Shown here: one piece after another, positions 9,817 through 18,554 of the stretch
Numbering within the stretch: position 1 is the first letter of the stretch
How the letters are laid out: each line of letters starts with the position of its first letter
Assembly: GCA_029931535.1 (NCBI GenBank)
Contig: JAQPZY010001684.1
Coordinates: 2,171,001-2,235,000, forward strand
DNA from: Margaritifera margaritifera
Lineage: Eukaryota > Mollusca > Bivalvia > Unionida > Margaritiferidae
Length of the DNA stretch: 64,000 nt
Reading direction: 5' to 3'
Position numbers and translations under genes: made by a program
Notes under the pieces: model-generated
Told to the model about the DNA's origin: nothing
What the model saw: only the letters and a program-made list of their open reading frames with translations
The model's database searches: none

Positions 9817-11421
9817 TTACATATTTTTGGCTATCGCTCGCAGATGCAAATAAAATGTGACTCGCTCATTATTAAGATTGACGTTGTTTCCGGATTGATC
9901 CGTGATTTACATTGTGATTTCTGGTATGCTGCAGACATTGTTGATGGGATGCTTTATGGTCATCAATGATCTAGCTGGCACGTTTGGACTGAAGCTATAA
10001 ATGACATGGCTATGACCTCCTCACGAGTCATGGGATCCTTCAGCTATGGAACAATTGATAAATAAGCTGTTAACGTCGCTAATCTTTACGGGGAATTAAC
10101 TAACGTAAACGCCAATTTATTGCAGAATTCGCGAACTAAAACCTAATAGGTTTGTTAAGCTTTTGCCAATCGTAAAGTTAACTCTGTAGCCGCCTTTAAG
10201 CGTCAATTGTGTTTTAAGTGTATTGTTACGACTAGCGGGTAATGTAACAAAAGAAAGAATTCCTCAAACAAGCTTTCAAGATTTACAAACAAATTTAATT
10301 TCTTAAAATAGTAAATATTTCAAACAAACAATGTTAAAGAATTAAAATTAACTTACAGTTTAGAAATTCCTAAATAATCCTAAATTTTTCTATTGTTCAC
10401 TGGTCCGGAAGTTATACAAAATATTCCGAATGAAGAATGTTCCGAAAGAAACACAACTGTGCTGATGTACTAATAAGAACCAGTTATATGCAAATATTAA
10501 TAATTCCAAATAAATCCTTGTGAATGTAGAATATCATACAAGTTCTAAAAAATGTTTCCAATAATTCCAACGGAGCTGAATAATTCTTAAATCTTTAAAT
10601 GTCAGTACTTAATCCCAAAAATGTAGTCTGGAAATATTTCTGAAGTAGATAATCACACACAATGAACCAATCTCGTTTATGACCTCTCAAGCTGAAATAT
10701 GAAGAATCCTGAACGCAGAGATTACATTTCGTTTATAGTATTCTATACTGCGTCTTTAAAACAAATAAAACCCATTTCTTAATTCCGTCTTAAATAAACA
10801 TCTTATTATTACGATCTTACAATCTAACTTCTGATCAACAAATGAATCATTCTTTGAATTGCGAAATCCAGATCAGAACAAAAGTACAAAAACTCACGCG
10901 CTAGAGCACGTGACATGACTCATGCTTCAACCGACAATATTATTGATTTTCCAAGGACCAATGTACTGGGTCACATTGAAATACCGTATACGTGTACTAT
11001 ACAAAACAACGGCTGTTAGATTATAATACAAAGGTCATAAACCAAATAAAACTATATTATAATTTAAAAAAGATACACAATTCCGTAACAGTATAATAAT
11101 TTGGCTCAATTATTATGTTTTCAACAACATAACCCTTTTCTGTCATCATTCTTTTTATTTCATCAGCGATATCCACAATGTTGTCGGCGCCAGGAATGAT
11201 GGCGAGTAATGTTCCTACATCATTAGCAGAAGTAAAATGAAAAACAAAAACTTGTTATTGCTCGTTGTAATATTATGAAACGAATTCCATATTTCTGGAG
11301 AAATTAAATCAATTTCGTAGCGACTATCCTGTGATAACTATATAGGTGTGCTATATTTGACAGTAAAATAACTGCTGTCTTCTTGAGCCAACTTGGAATA
11401 AAAAAGAAGAGTTTGTGACAT
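9817..11421 (-). pseudogene. Penton/minor-capsid-like protein split by a solo LTR
   Basis: The ATG at 11419-11421 opens 'MSQTLLFYSKLAQEDSSYF'. Next come 'ISPEIWNSFHNITT'-like sequence (about 11270-11310), 'VGTLLAIIPGADNIVDIADE' (about 11165-11225) and 'KGYVVENIIIEPNYYT' up to the LTR at 11090. Beyond the LTR, 'LTLKGGYRVNFTIGKSLTNL' is followed by 'SGGHSHVIYSFSPNVPA' (about 9985-10035) and 'MITDQSGNNVNLNNERVTFY' (about 9850-9910), with a stop at 9817-9819. Without the LTR and one 4 bp duplication, the length is about 240 residues, right for the single-jelly-roll partner of the capsid protein in Polintons. The blocks on the two sides of the LTR join in the same frame. Smaller frameshifts and stops also occur, so the gene was probably dead or dying independently. 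Confidence 0.6.
10224..11090 (-). mobile_element. Solo LTR (867 bp) with 4 bp target duplication GTAT
   Basis: Begins TGTTACGACTAGCGGG and ends TTCCGTAACA, with GTAT at 10220-10223 and again at 11091-11094. The outer bases, the AATGTAACA block, the CTTACAGT block and the 'AATAATCCTAAA' block line up with the LTRs at 17.2 and 23.1 kb, so it belongs to a related Ty3/gypsy family in the same orientation. No internal region remains, as expected after LTR-LTR recombination. Confidence 0.85.
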
Positions 11422-11429
11422 ATTGTCTA

Positions 11430-12176
11430 TATCAGATCGTTGTACAAAACTTTGTATTCTGCATCACTATTATGCTTTGTTGAAGTAGCTGATCTAGTAT
11501 TTCTACCATTGCATTGTCAATTTCTACGCCAACGTTGCCCGCTTGTTTACTGGCAGCTAACAAGAGTTTAGACACGAAAACAATTCTGCTAAATTTGTGT
11601 AATATTTTACTCCTTTGCCTGTTGTCTTTTTTATTTTCCTTGTTGGGTCGTCTTCTTAGCAGTGGAATGCGCTGATCATACAGAAGAAGATGTCTTTGGC
11701 TTTGTAGCAGGTTGAGGCTGCTGGTGTGGTGTGATCATTGTTGTACGGCAGGTGGAGGAGCTTTTAATGGACCCCACTCACGCTTTCTCAATTATGGATG
11801 GTTTGTTTGCTGAGGCGATGCCACTTGTGGAGATGAGAATCTCTGTCGAGGTACAATATCGCCAATCATTTAATCTTGTGTTGCTCATCCATCCCTCTTA
11901 TGATCATTTTTTGCAGCTTGTCGAAGATTATTATTTAGCTCTTTTGTTCTTTCCAAGTTGGGTATAATTTCTGGAATTTCGTGTTGTCTTTTCCCCATTT
12001 TCTATTAAACTTGGTTATCTCTTTTCTTGCGTCTTCTACGTATCTAAGCATGGCCTCGGTTGGCGGCCGTCTTAATAGATAATCATACTCAGATAGCGCT
12101 GAAATTCCGGTTCGCCAATTTTCTCTGCGAGTATGATGACACGTAGTTGTTGTTGCTGCTCTACGTGTTTACGCAT
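11430..12176 (-). pseudogene. Unrecognised element gene, decayed
   Basis: The ATG at 12174-12176 opens 'MRKHVEQQQQLRVIILAEKI'. Frameshifted continuations read 'ALSEYDYLLRRPPTEAMLRY' (about 12060-12120), 'EITKFNRKWGKDNTKFQKLY' (about 11965-12030) and 'GKGVKYYTNLAELFSCLN' (about 11560-11615). The middle (11700-11900) is Pro/Gln-rich. It starts only 12 bp from the divergent fibre-like gene. I recognise it only as the kind of uncharacterised protein found in such elements. Confidence 0.38.
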
Positions 12177-12187
12177 AATTTTAGCTT

Positions 12188-13236
12188 TTGAGCATAACAG
12201 CAACTATTTCAAATGCAGAACTCAACAAGCGCTTGATAAAAACTGGCGACACTATGTCTGGACCGCTAAATATGTCTTCGCAAAAGATTACAAATGTGGC
12301 TACACCAGCAGAAAATGCAGATGCGGCTAATAAACAGGATGCAGTTAAGTATGCAATGCTAGGGTGTTGTTAACAGATGTAGGACAAAAACTGGCGTCGG
12401 CAATTCTTGGCAATTAAATGTTAGTGTCAGCGCCATATATTTTGCCACTAGCTGGTGGAACTATGACTGGCAACATCAACATGGATTCTAAAAAAAATAA
12501 AAACTTAGCAGCTCTACTTGTTGATACTACACAATCATATATGGATACAAAATTTGGTCCAAGTGATGACATTTTGGTTAGCGCGCCAGCTACAATAAAC
12601 AGATATACGGGCATGGGTACTGATCTGGCAATAGGTAAAACCTTGTGTTTTGTTTTTGGTTCGCCAGCAAGGCAGATTTTTGTCCAGAAATCGTCTTAGG
12701 TATCTAATAGTCCAATCATCATTCAAGCGCCAGAAGGTTTAAAATTACCAACAATGCAAATTCAGTTATGTTTGAAGTTACTGGCGCTGGAGTCAATGCG
12801 ACTTGTGCTCATATCAAACATGTGGGCGTGCCAACTGATAATGCAGATGCGACAACTAAACTGTATGTGGATTCCAAGCAAATAAAAAATACGATCGGGG
12901 ATATTCCATCACTGGCGTCCAATTCTAATAATTGCAATGGATTTGTAGCCTCTGCATCCTCGGAATATTCAGCAGTCTTGAAAGCGCATCTGGCTTTTGC
13001 TGATCATATATGCGTCAAATAGCGAATGGGCTACAGCAGGTGTTTATAATAATTTTTTTATCAGAATAGATTGTCGTGTGGCAGCTGCTATTTGGCGCTT
13101 TCAACTTAGAGTCAGATCAGTTGCAACTGAATACATCAACAATTGGCGTCTAGAAGCGTCCAATGGCAGCACTAACTGGACAACGCTTTACACAAGTACG
13201 GCAACATTAGGGTCAGCTCTGGCTGATCTAATGTAA
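12188..13236 (+). pseudogene. Tail-fibre-like repeat protein with C-terminal discoidin-like domain
   Basis: Three copies of a phage-tail-fibre-like motif are visible: 'TGDTMSGPLNMSSQKITNV' with 'ENADAANKQ' (12245-12345), 'LPLAGGTMTGNINMDSKKNK' (12440-12505) and, more diverged, 'IKHVGVPTDNADATTKLYVD' (12815-12872). In bacteriophages this repeat type builds trimeric fibre shafts. The last third reads 'SASSEYSAVLKAHLAFAD' (about 12950-13005), 'SEWATAGVYNNFFIRIDC' (13024-13077), 'IWRFQLRVRSVATEYINNWR' and 'NGSTNWTTLYTS', which fits an F5/8C (discoidin) carbohydrate- or lipid-binding fold. There is no ATG at 12188 (codon TTG), and at least three frameshifts occur (near 12360, 12680-12760 and 13005). 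The likely role when intact was receptor binding on the virion; that role is inference. Confidence 0.62.
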
Positions 13237-13249
13237 ACAACATATATAA

Positions 13250-13542
13250 GATGTCAGAATTCGTTGTTTGAAGAAAAGCATGAGGACACGTTATTTGATG
13301 ACGCGAGAGTTAAGATGTTTTATGACAAAATTGGTGAAAACAAACAACTTTATGAAAAGTTTTGGGCGGATCCAGAAAGCGTAAAAACAGATGATCACCC
13401 GCTCAACTCAAATGAGAGCGCCACAGTTGCGGGACGAGCTGGACAAATATTACAAGCTAAAAAGTTCTGCATTGACAATGAATCGGCCAGGGCTGCTAGA
13501 AAGATAGGAGTGCTTTTTAAAAACATAAAACAGTGGGGATAA
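13250..13542 (+). pseudogene. Small acidic/basic protein of unknown function
   Basis: An ATG at about 13251 follows the fibre-like gene. A single-base shift early on then leads into a long clean frame of about 90 residues, 'FEEKHEDTLFDDARVKMFYD' through 'SARAARKIGVLFKNIKQWG'. It is highly charged, predicted mostly helical, and has no recognised domain. It is followed 6 bp later by the next gene, in a compact gene-after-gene layout on the plus strand. Confidence 0.4.
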
Positions 13543-13548
13543 CTTACA

Positions 13549-13876
13549 ATGAGTAAACAAATAAAACGCAGAAAATTGGACGAAGCAGAAACAAAAGATC
13601 ACGATAAGGACTATGCATGTGTATACGATCAAGTCTCGCAATACAACTTTAGAAAACAAGAAAGACTTCATGAAAAAAATCAACAAGCGGTATTTTTACA
13701 AAGAGTTTGGTTTGGATTATGATGACGCGGAAACGATTCTGGTAGTGATAGCGCTTCCTGACAAAATAGGCACCGATGAATTAGAACCGCCACAACCTAA
13801 AGACAATATCACTGTTGTTGAAAAGCAGCCTGAACAACCAGAAGAAAGTGCTGCCAAAATCGTTGAAAGGAATTAA
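13549..13876 (+). pseudogene. Small charged protein of unknown function, one frameshift
   Basis: The ATG at 13549 opens 'MSKQIKRRKLDEAETKDHDK', whose frame ends near 13721. A second overlapping frame then continues 'YKEFGLDYDDAETILVVIAL' and 'GTDELEPPQPKDNITVVEKQ' to a stop at 13874-13876. The likely original is one protein of about 108 residues, basic at the start and Pro/Glu-rich at the end, with a single frameshift around 13660-13700. No family recognised. Downstream to 14110 there are further coding-like traces ('NIATSYYFTKPLEVSNKIKI' near 14030) that I cannot delimit. Confidence 0.38.
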
Positions 13877-14124
13877 TTGGTTAAAAAGACAAAGACTGCA
13901 GAGGCATACTATCACATCATGGCATACCAAGCATATGTTACTTATGACGCCTTGCTAGAACTCTTCATCATGTTCAAAAAATAACAACTGATAAAAACCC
14001 ACTTTTGTTACGAATGAGCATAATCTGCCAAATATTGCTACCAGCTACTACTTTACCAAACCACTAGAAGTCAGTAATAAAATAAAAATCGCTCTTACTA
14101 AAAGAACTTTTCATATGTCAGACC

Positions 14125-14994
14125 ATGGTGATTGTTTCGCAAGAACAAGCCGAAAATACCTACAAACTAATAGACGAACTATTACCACTAAAAGATTTAT
14201 CAGATACAATGTCTGCTGAAGCCTATTTTCGGATCATTATGTATTATCATGACGCTCCTCGCATTGACTATGATGTTCTTTATGCCGCTATAAATTATCT
14301 TACTTCAATGTCTGCAGAACAAAGGCTAGAAATTGTCATGACACTAGGGTTAAAAACAACAACACCGCTAGAAAGTTTTCGCAGGCCACCAGAAGCTACC
14401 AAAGAGGTTGTTGAGTTTTTGAAGCAAAACGACAAATCTCTCACGCATGATCACTATGAACTTGTCACTAAAATGCCGATCGATTTTACGATAATGTGTA
14501 AAATTATCGATTTTAACCACTTTGGTGATGACATTCCTCTGAAAGATCGCGAAATGCTCATAGCGTCTTACAAACATTATCACAAGCGAGCTTATTGTTT
14601 CAAACATTATTGCAGACATTATAGTCGAATTTTATTTCTTTTACATTCGATTCCGCTTATTCTAACAACTGCTGGAACTGCTTCAGCAGGTGCTTTGTTA
14701 AATCCTCATATGTTCATCATTTCTGGTGTTGGAATAGCAACTTGTTTTAAAAAACTAGAACCGAAAATGTATAACAAACAAATTATGTGCAGATATGCTC
14801 ATATCACGTTTACGGAAGTTCTCAATCAGATTAAAGCTTGTTTACGTGGAACTACTTACTGTATTGATGTCTTTGTCAACGAACTGCGTGTGGTAGATAA
14901 TATCATAGTCGATCTTAGTCCAATGATAGTTTCCAAATACGAAAAATTATATGCTAAAAAAAAAAAAAAAAAAAAAAAACAGAAACAAAACTGA
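14125..14994 (+). CDS. 289-residue protein with two membrane segments (SLATT-like architecture)
   Basis: This is the longest intact frame of the element. Residues 1-165 are soluble and helical, with a repeated layout 'DELLPLKDLSDTMSAE' and 'LTSMSAEQRLEI'. Two hydrophobic segments follow at about 169-190 ('LLHSIPLILTTAG') and 193-208 ('MFIISGVGIATCF'), then a helical region 'CRYAHITFTEVLNQIKACLR' and 'IVDLSPMIVSKYEKLY'. Two close membrane helices followed by a long helix resemble the SLATT layout of bacterial predicted pore-forming effectors; this is an architectural comparison, not a proven homology. The end runs into a poly-A tract that encodes Lys, and the true C-terminus may lie just before it. 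The start is the first ATG of the open frame. Confidence 0.5.
   Translation: MVIVSQEQAENTYKLIDELLPLKDLSDTMSAEAYFRIIMYYHDAPRIDYDVLYAAINYLTSMSAEQRLEIVMTLGLKTTTPLESFRRPPEATKEVVEFLKQNDKSLTHDHYELVTKMPIDFTIMCKIIDFNHFGDDIPLKDREMLIASYKHYHKRAYCFKHYCRHYSRILFLLHSIPLILTTAGTASAGALLNPHMFIISGVGIATCFKKLEPKMYNKQIMCRYAHITFTEVLNQIKACLRGTTYCIDVFVNELRVVDNIIVDLSPMIVSKYEKLYAKKKKKKKKQKQN
14957..14980. repeat. Poly(A) homopolymer at the end of the membrane-protein frame
   Basis: A run of 20 or more A residues encodes a Lys tail. It is probably slippage-prone, and length errors here would change the frame's end. Confidence 0.85.
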
Positions 14995-15085
14995 CAAAAG
15001 AAGTCTGCATCAACAAGACCACAATAATTACTGTGTCATATCGCCAGTGTAAAGAAAAATAGACTACAATGATTACTGCGTCATG

Positions 15086-15850
15086 TTATAGTTTGATTAA
15101 GGTAAACAACATCTTGCCACCAAGTCTGTTGTATTCATTTTCTACAAGAATCAAAGCTCGATTCAACTCTATGACTATTTTAGCATAGCAGTCAAAGTGG
15201 TCATTATTTTTTTCCATCAGATCCCAAGTGATGTCAAGGGAGTCGCTTACAAATCGATAGTCGTAATTGGCCGTTTTCGGTGTTCTGAGATCATACAAAT
15301 TGAGTTCAAGCGGAAAGTAAGCACAAGGAGCTTCTTTGTAGACATCTATGATTGCTTCTGCGTACATTATATATATCGCTCATATAAAAGTGAACGGCGG
15401 TCTTCAAACCAAACTGCCATCAAACCTGGTCTGACAAAATCGTACAAAGATCTGTTACTGCCAAGTTTGTTGCATTCTTCTCCTAGCATGCGTCTGGATC
15501 TGTCGAATTCTATGGCGATATCTAAAAATGTTCTGGATTTTCTTTCGATGTTTGGTAAATCATCTTGAGGGCGTCCTTAACAAAATTTGTAGACACCATA
15601 TAATGTTTTGATTTCTGAAGGCATTATTTGGACATCTTCTATGTTCCAGCCTGGTGTAAATTTTACTGTGGCATCATCGGCAATCTCATATTCAAACATT
15701 ATTCGTCTTGAGTCAAAGTAAAACATTACATATACTATTTTTTTTATTATCTCTAAATCGCATACAATCTGCCGCAGGTTTGATATGGCGCTTTTTATTT
15801 TTTTGCTATAGCCAGGCTTGCGGGCAATATAGTTTTAGGTAATTTTGAAT
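15086..15850 (-). pseudogene. Unrecognised element gene with two related helical repeats
   Basis: On the minus strand, an N-terminal block 'KKIKSAISNLRQIVCDLEII' and 'RIMFEYEIADDATVKFTPGW' (about 15630-15800) is followed by 'LYGVYKF' and two similar segments: 'SRRMLGEECNKLGSN' (about 15445-15500) and 'ALILVENEYNRLGGK' (about 15105-15150), each preceded by a 'DAL/DSL...' stretch. The second copy lies in an intact 93-residue frame (15086-15367). Several frameshifts split the rest. I know no family for it; it is the outermost gene of the element on this side. Confidence 0.35.
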
Positions 15851-15859
15851 ATTTTCCAC

Positions 15860-16912
15860 GGTAACACATCAACCAGTTTTTTCTCTGGACACTTCTAACC
15901 CCTCCCTGGTGGAAGCTCCCGCATTTTAAGAGTTTCCAGGGCATAGTTTTAACCTTCTAACTGTAAAGAAAAGTTCCGGTTGTTTCGCTCGTTTGTTTTA
16001 AGGGGGCGGGGCCGCTGGCGCCGTCCCTGCTAAATAATAGACGTCGACCTGACCTTATTGCTCGAGGAACTAATCCCGGTCTGAGAAAATTATATATTTT
16101 CCTCAGTTCTTCACTGTTGTTTAGACTCAGTCGATCAACGTGACTTTTTATTGATATGAAGTTATCTGAAGAAAACTAATTTATGTGATTGATTTATCTG
16201 AAAAGAAATACAGATAAATGCTTATCTTTAAACGTAATTAATTTAAATGGTACATACATAATTATCTTCATTGTTTTATTCATGTTCTAATTAAGGAAGG
16301 CGATGTAATCATAAATAATTCATATTTCACCACTTGGCAGGAATTGAACTCGAATGGAAAATTTAGCGACCCAAAAGCTCTCGACAAATAGAGAAGTTTA
16401 TCATTGCTCACCGCTTCAACAATGTTTCGTAGGAGCAATGGAATATATTTTTGATTTACAGTTTGTTTTTTTAAAGACAATTTTATTGGAGCTTGAATCA
16501 AAATGTTCCTATCTTAAAACCATCCATTATCTAGCATAATATGATCAATCAATAGCACAATAACATGTTCCTATCTTAGATTTAATCCGTTTTCTACGTC
16601 CAGCCAACAAAACTGTGCCATTTTTAGTTTATCTGAGTGAAAATAGTGCCCATTTTCCGTGAAAATGAAATAATTAAATACATACTACTCGAAAAATGCG
16701 TCTTTCTATTAGTTTCACTCGAGGTCTCCGGATAGCACATCATAATTGGATATTGGAAACATATATGCAGCATAAACTGCAGCTGTTTTTCTCTCACCGT
16801 TGTGTACTAAAAACCTTTAACTTTTTTATTTTCATCAACTTTATGTCATTGAATTTCAATCGAATAAAAAAACACATTTACATGTGTGTTGTAATTAACG
16901 TTCATATCACAC
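15860..16912. other. No gene recognised; probable outer edge of the Polinton-like element
   Basis: A locally GC-rich patch (GGGGGCGGGGCCGCTGGCGC, about 15999-16025) is followed by AT-rich sequence with no coding signal. The terminal inverted repeat of the element should lie near here, but I could not match it to the left side. Confidence 0.35.
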
Positions 16913-17206
16913 ACATACATACATCCATACATACATACATACATACATACATACATACATACATACATACATACATACATACATACACACACATACATAC
17001 ATACATACATACATACATACATACATACATACATACATACATACATACATACATACATACATACATACATACATACATGCATACATACATACATACATAC
17101 ATGCATGCATACATGCATGCATACATACATACATGCATACATGCATGCATACATGCATGCATACATACATACATACATACATACATACATACATACATAC
17201 ATACAT
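16913..17206. repeat. (CATA)n microsatellite, left half
   Basis: Tetranucleotide CATA array with ATGCATGC variants between about 17078 and 17162. The retrotransposon LTR starts directly after it at 17207, and the same repeat resumes on the other side of the element. Confidence 0.97.
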
Positions 17207-17957
17207 TGTTACGACTCTATGGTCTAAGAAAAATGTAACAGAGAGAAAGTGAAACCAACAAATCAAGTAAAAAATCAACAAGCAATTTATTACTAGATAA
17301 TTAAAATGAAAAATCAAAAAGTCACTTACAGTAATGTGTTTTGAAATCCTAATAATCCAATAAGAATGATTGTTCTAATCACAAGTCCTAAATATAGAAT
17401 GTTCCGAATTCACGGCTGTGTCCTTGAATGTTATGATGTGCTAATGGTCTCCAAAGTCCTGATGTACTAGAAATCTTGATGTGCTGATGTCAAAATGAAG
17501 TATTCCAAAATCTCTGAATAAGTTCACTTAAATTCCAAAATCATCAATTAAAAATTCAAAATCCAAAAGTTTATGAGCACTGTTATAATCCAATGAATAT
17601 TTAAAATAATTCCTCTCTTAGAATTTGGAATGAATTTTCACAACTGTAATAGCTCTTTACAAGACTGATGGTAATGTCAAAACTGAATAAATGTCCACCA
17701 AACATGGTATATATAAAGATTGGTCACATGACAGAATGTTCTAGAACATGAGTCATCTTAATGGAATTTTAACTGTAAACAAAATTCAACCTTGACCTTC
17801 AAATTGAGAAAACATATTGATCAAAACAACCTAATTCAGGGACACTAGTTAAACATGTTTTTCCTGATAACATTAAGATTTAAGCAAATATTAAAGTGAA
17901 GAAACATTTATAATTTCCTAAAATATTTATAATATTATATAAACATCATACATAACA
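17207..17957 (-). repeat. 3' LTR of the minus-strand retrotransposon
   Basis: 751 bp, reading on the plus strand from TGTTACGACTCTATGG to CATCATACATAACA. It matches the LTR at 23138-23888 with about six substitutions. The polypurine tract abuts its inner edge, identifying it as the 3' LTR. Confidence 0.95.
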
Positions 17958-17969
17958 CCTCCCCTCATA
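17958..17969 (-). promoter_or_regulatory. Polypurine tract
   Basis: On the minus strand TATGAGGGGAGG lies immediately before the 3' LTR (TGTTATG). This is the expected position and composition for priming plus-strand DNA synthesis. Confidence 0.85.
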
Positions 17970-18095
17970 AAGAAAAAGAAAGATTTATATAATAAAGCTT
18001 TCTTTTGAATATACATCTAATACTACAATAACCCAAATTACATAAGAACATGTTTTATGATACTGGACTTAATTACATCAAGCAATATTACATTT

Positions 18096-18554
18096 CTAGG
18101 CACGTGAGAGTGCGTCTGCAATCACATTGTCTTTTCCCCTGATGTGTCTAATGTCAATGTTATATTCCTGCAATATCAAACTCCACCTCAACAATCTCCG
18201 ATTTTTATCTTTCATTTTGTTGATGAAAGTAAGGGGATTGTGATCACTGTACACAATAATTGGAGAAAGAGCTGAGGTAACATACACTTCAAAATGCTGT
18301 AAAGCCAATATCAAAGCCAAACATTCCTTCTCAATTGTGGAATAATTTTTCTGATGTTTGTTTAGTTTTTTAGAAAAATAACACACAGGGTGATCCACAC
18401 CACTTTTGTCTTCCTGAATCAATACTCCACCAACCCCTACATCACTTGCATCAACAGATAATTTAAATGATTGGCTAAAATTTGGTGCAGAAAGAACTGG
18501 TGCATTCTTAAGCATGGCCTTTAACTTGTCAAAAGATTCCTGACACTTGTCAGA
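18096..18554 (-). pseudogene. RNase H domain of the retrotransposon pol
   Basis: RNase H degrades the RNA of the RNA-DNA hybrid during reverse transcription. The minus strand carries 'KLSVDASDVGVGGVLIQ' (first catalytic Asp), 'IEKECLALILALQHF' (catalytic Glu), 'VYSDHNPL' (third Asp) and ends 'DNVIADALSRA', the classic end of the Ty3/gypsy RNase H. It lies in the same frame as the upstream integrase-reverse transcriptase part, separated only by a TAG at 18555-18557 where related copies are expected to have Trp. No integrase follows it, confirming the changed domain order. Confidence 0.9.

Noticed and set aside
13021..13240. Discoidin-like block as a separate host exon
   Set aside because: It follows the fibre repeats directly and shares their strand and spacing, with no splice sites, so one broken gene is simpler.
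16846..17317. Long frames rich in Tyr-Val-Cys-Met or His-Thr-Tyr-Ile
   Set aside because: Direct translation of (CATA)n; the same occurs at 23.9-24.2 kb.
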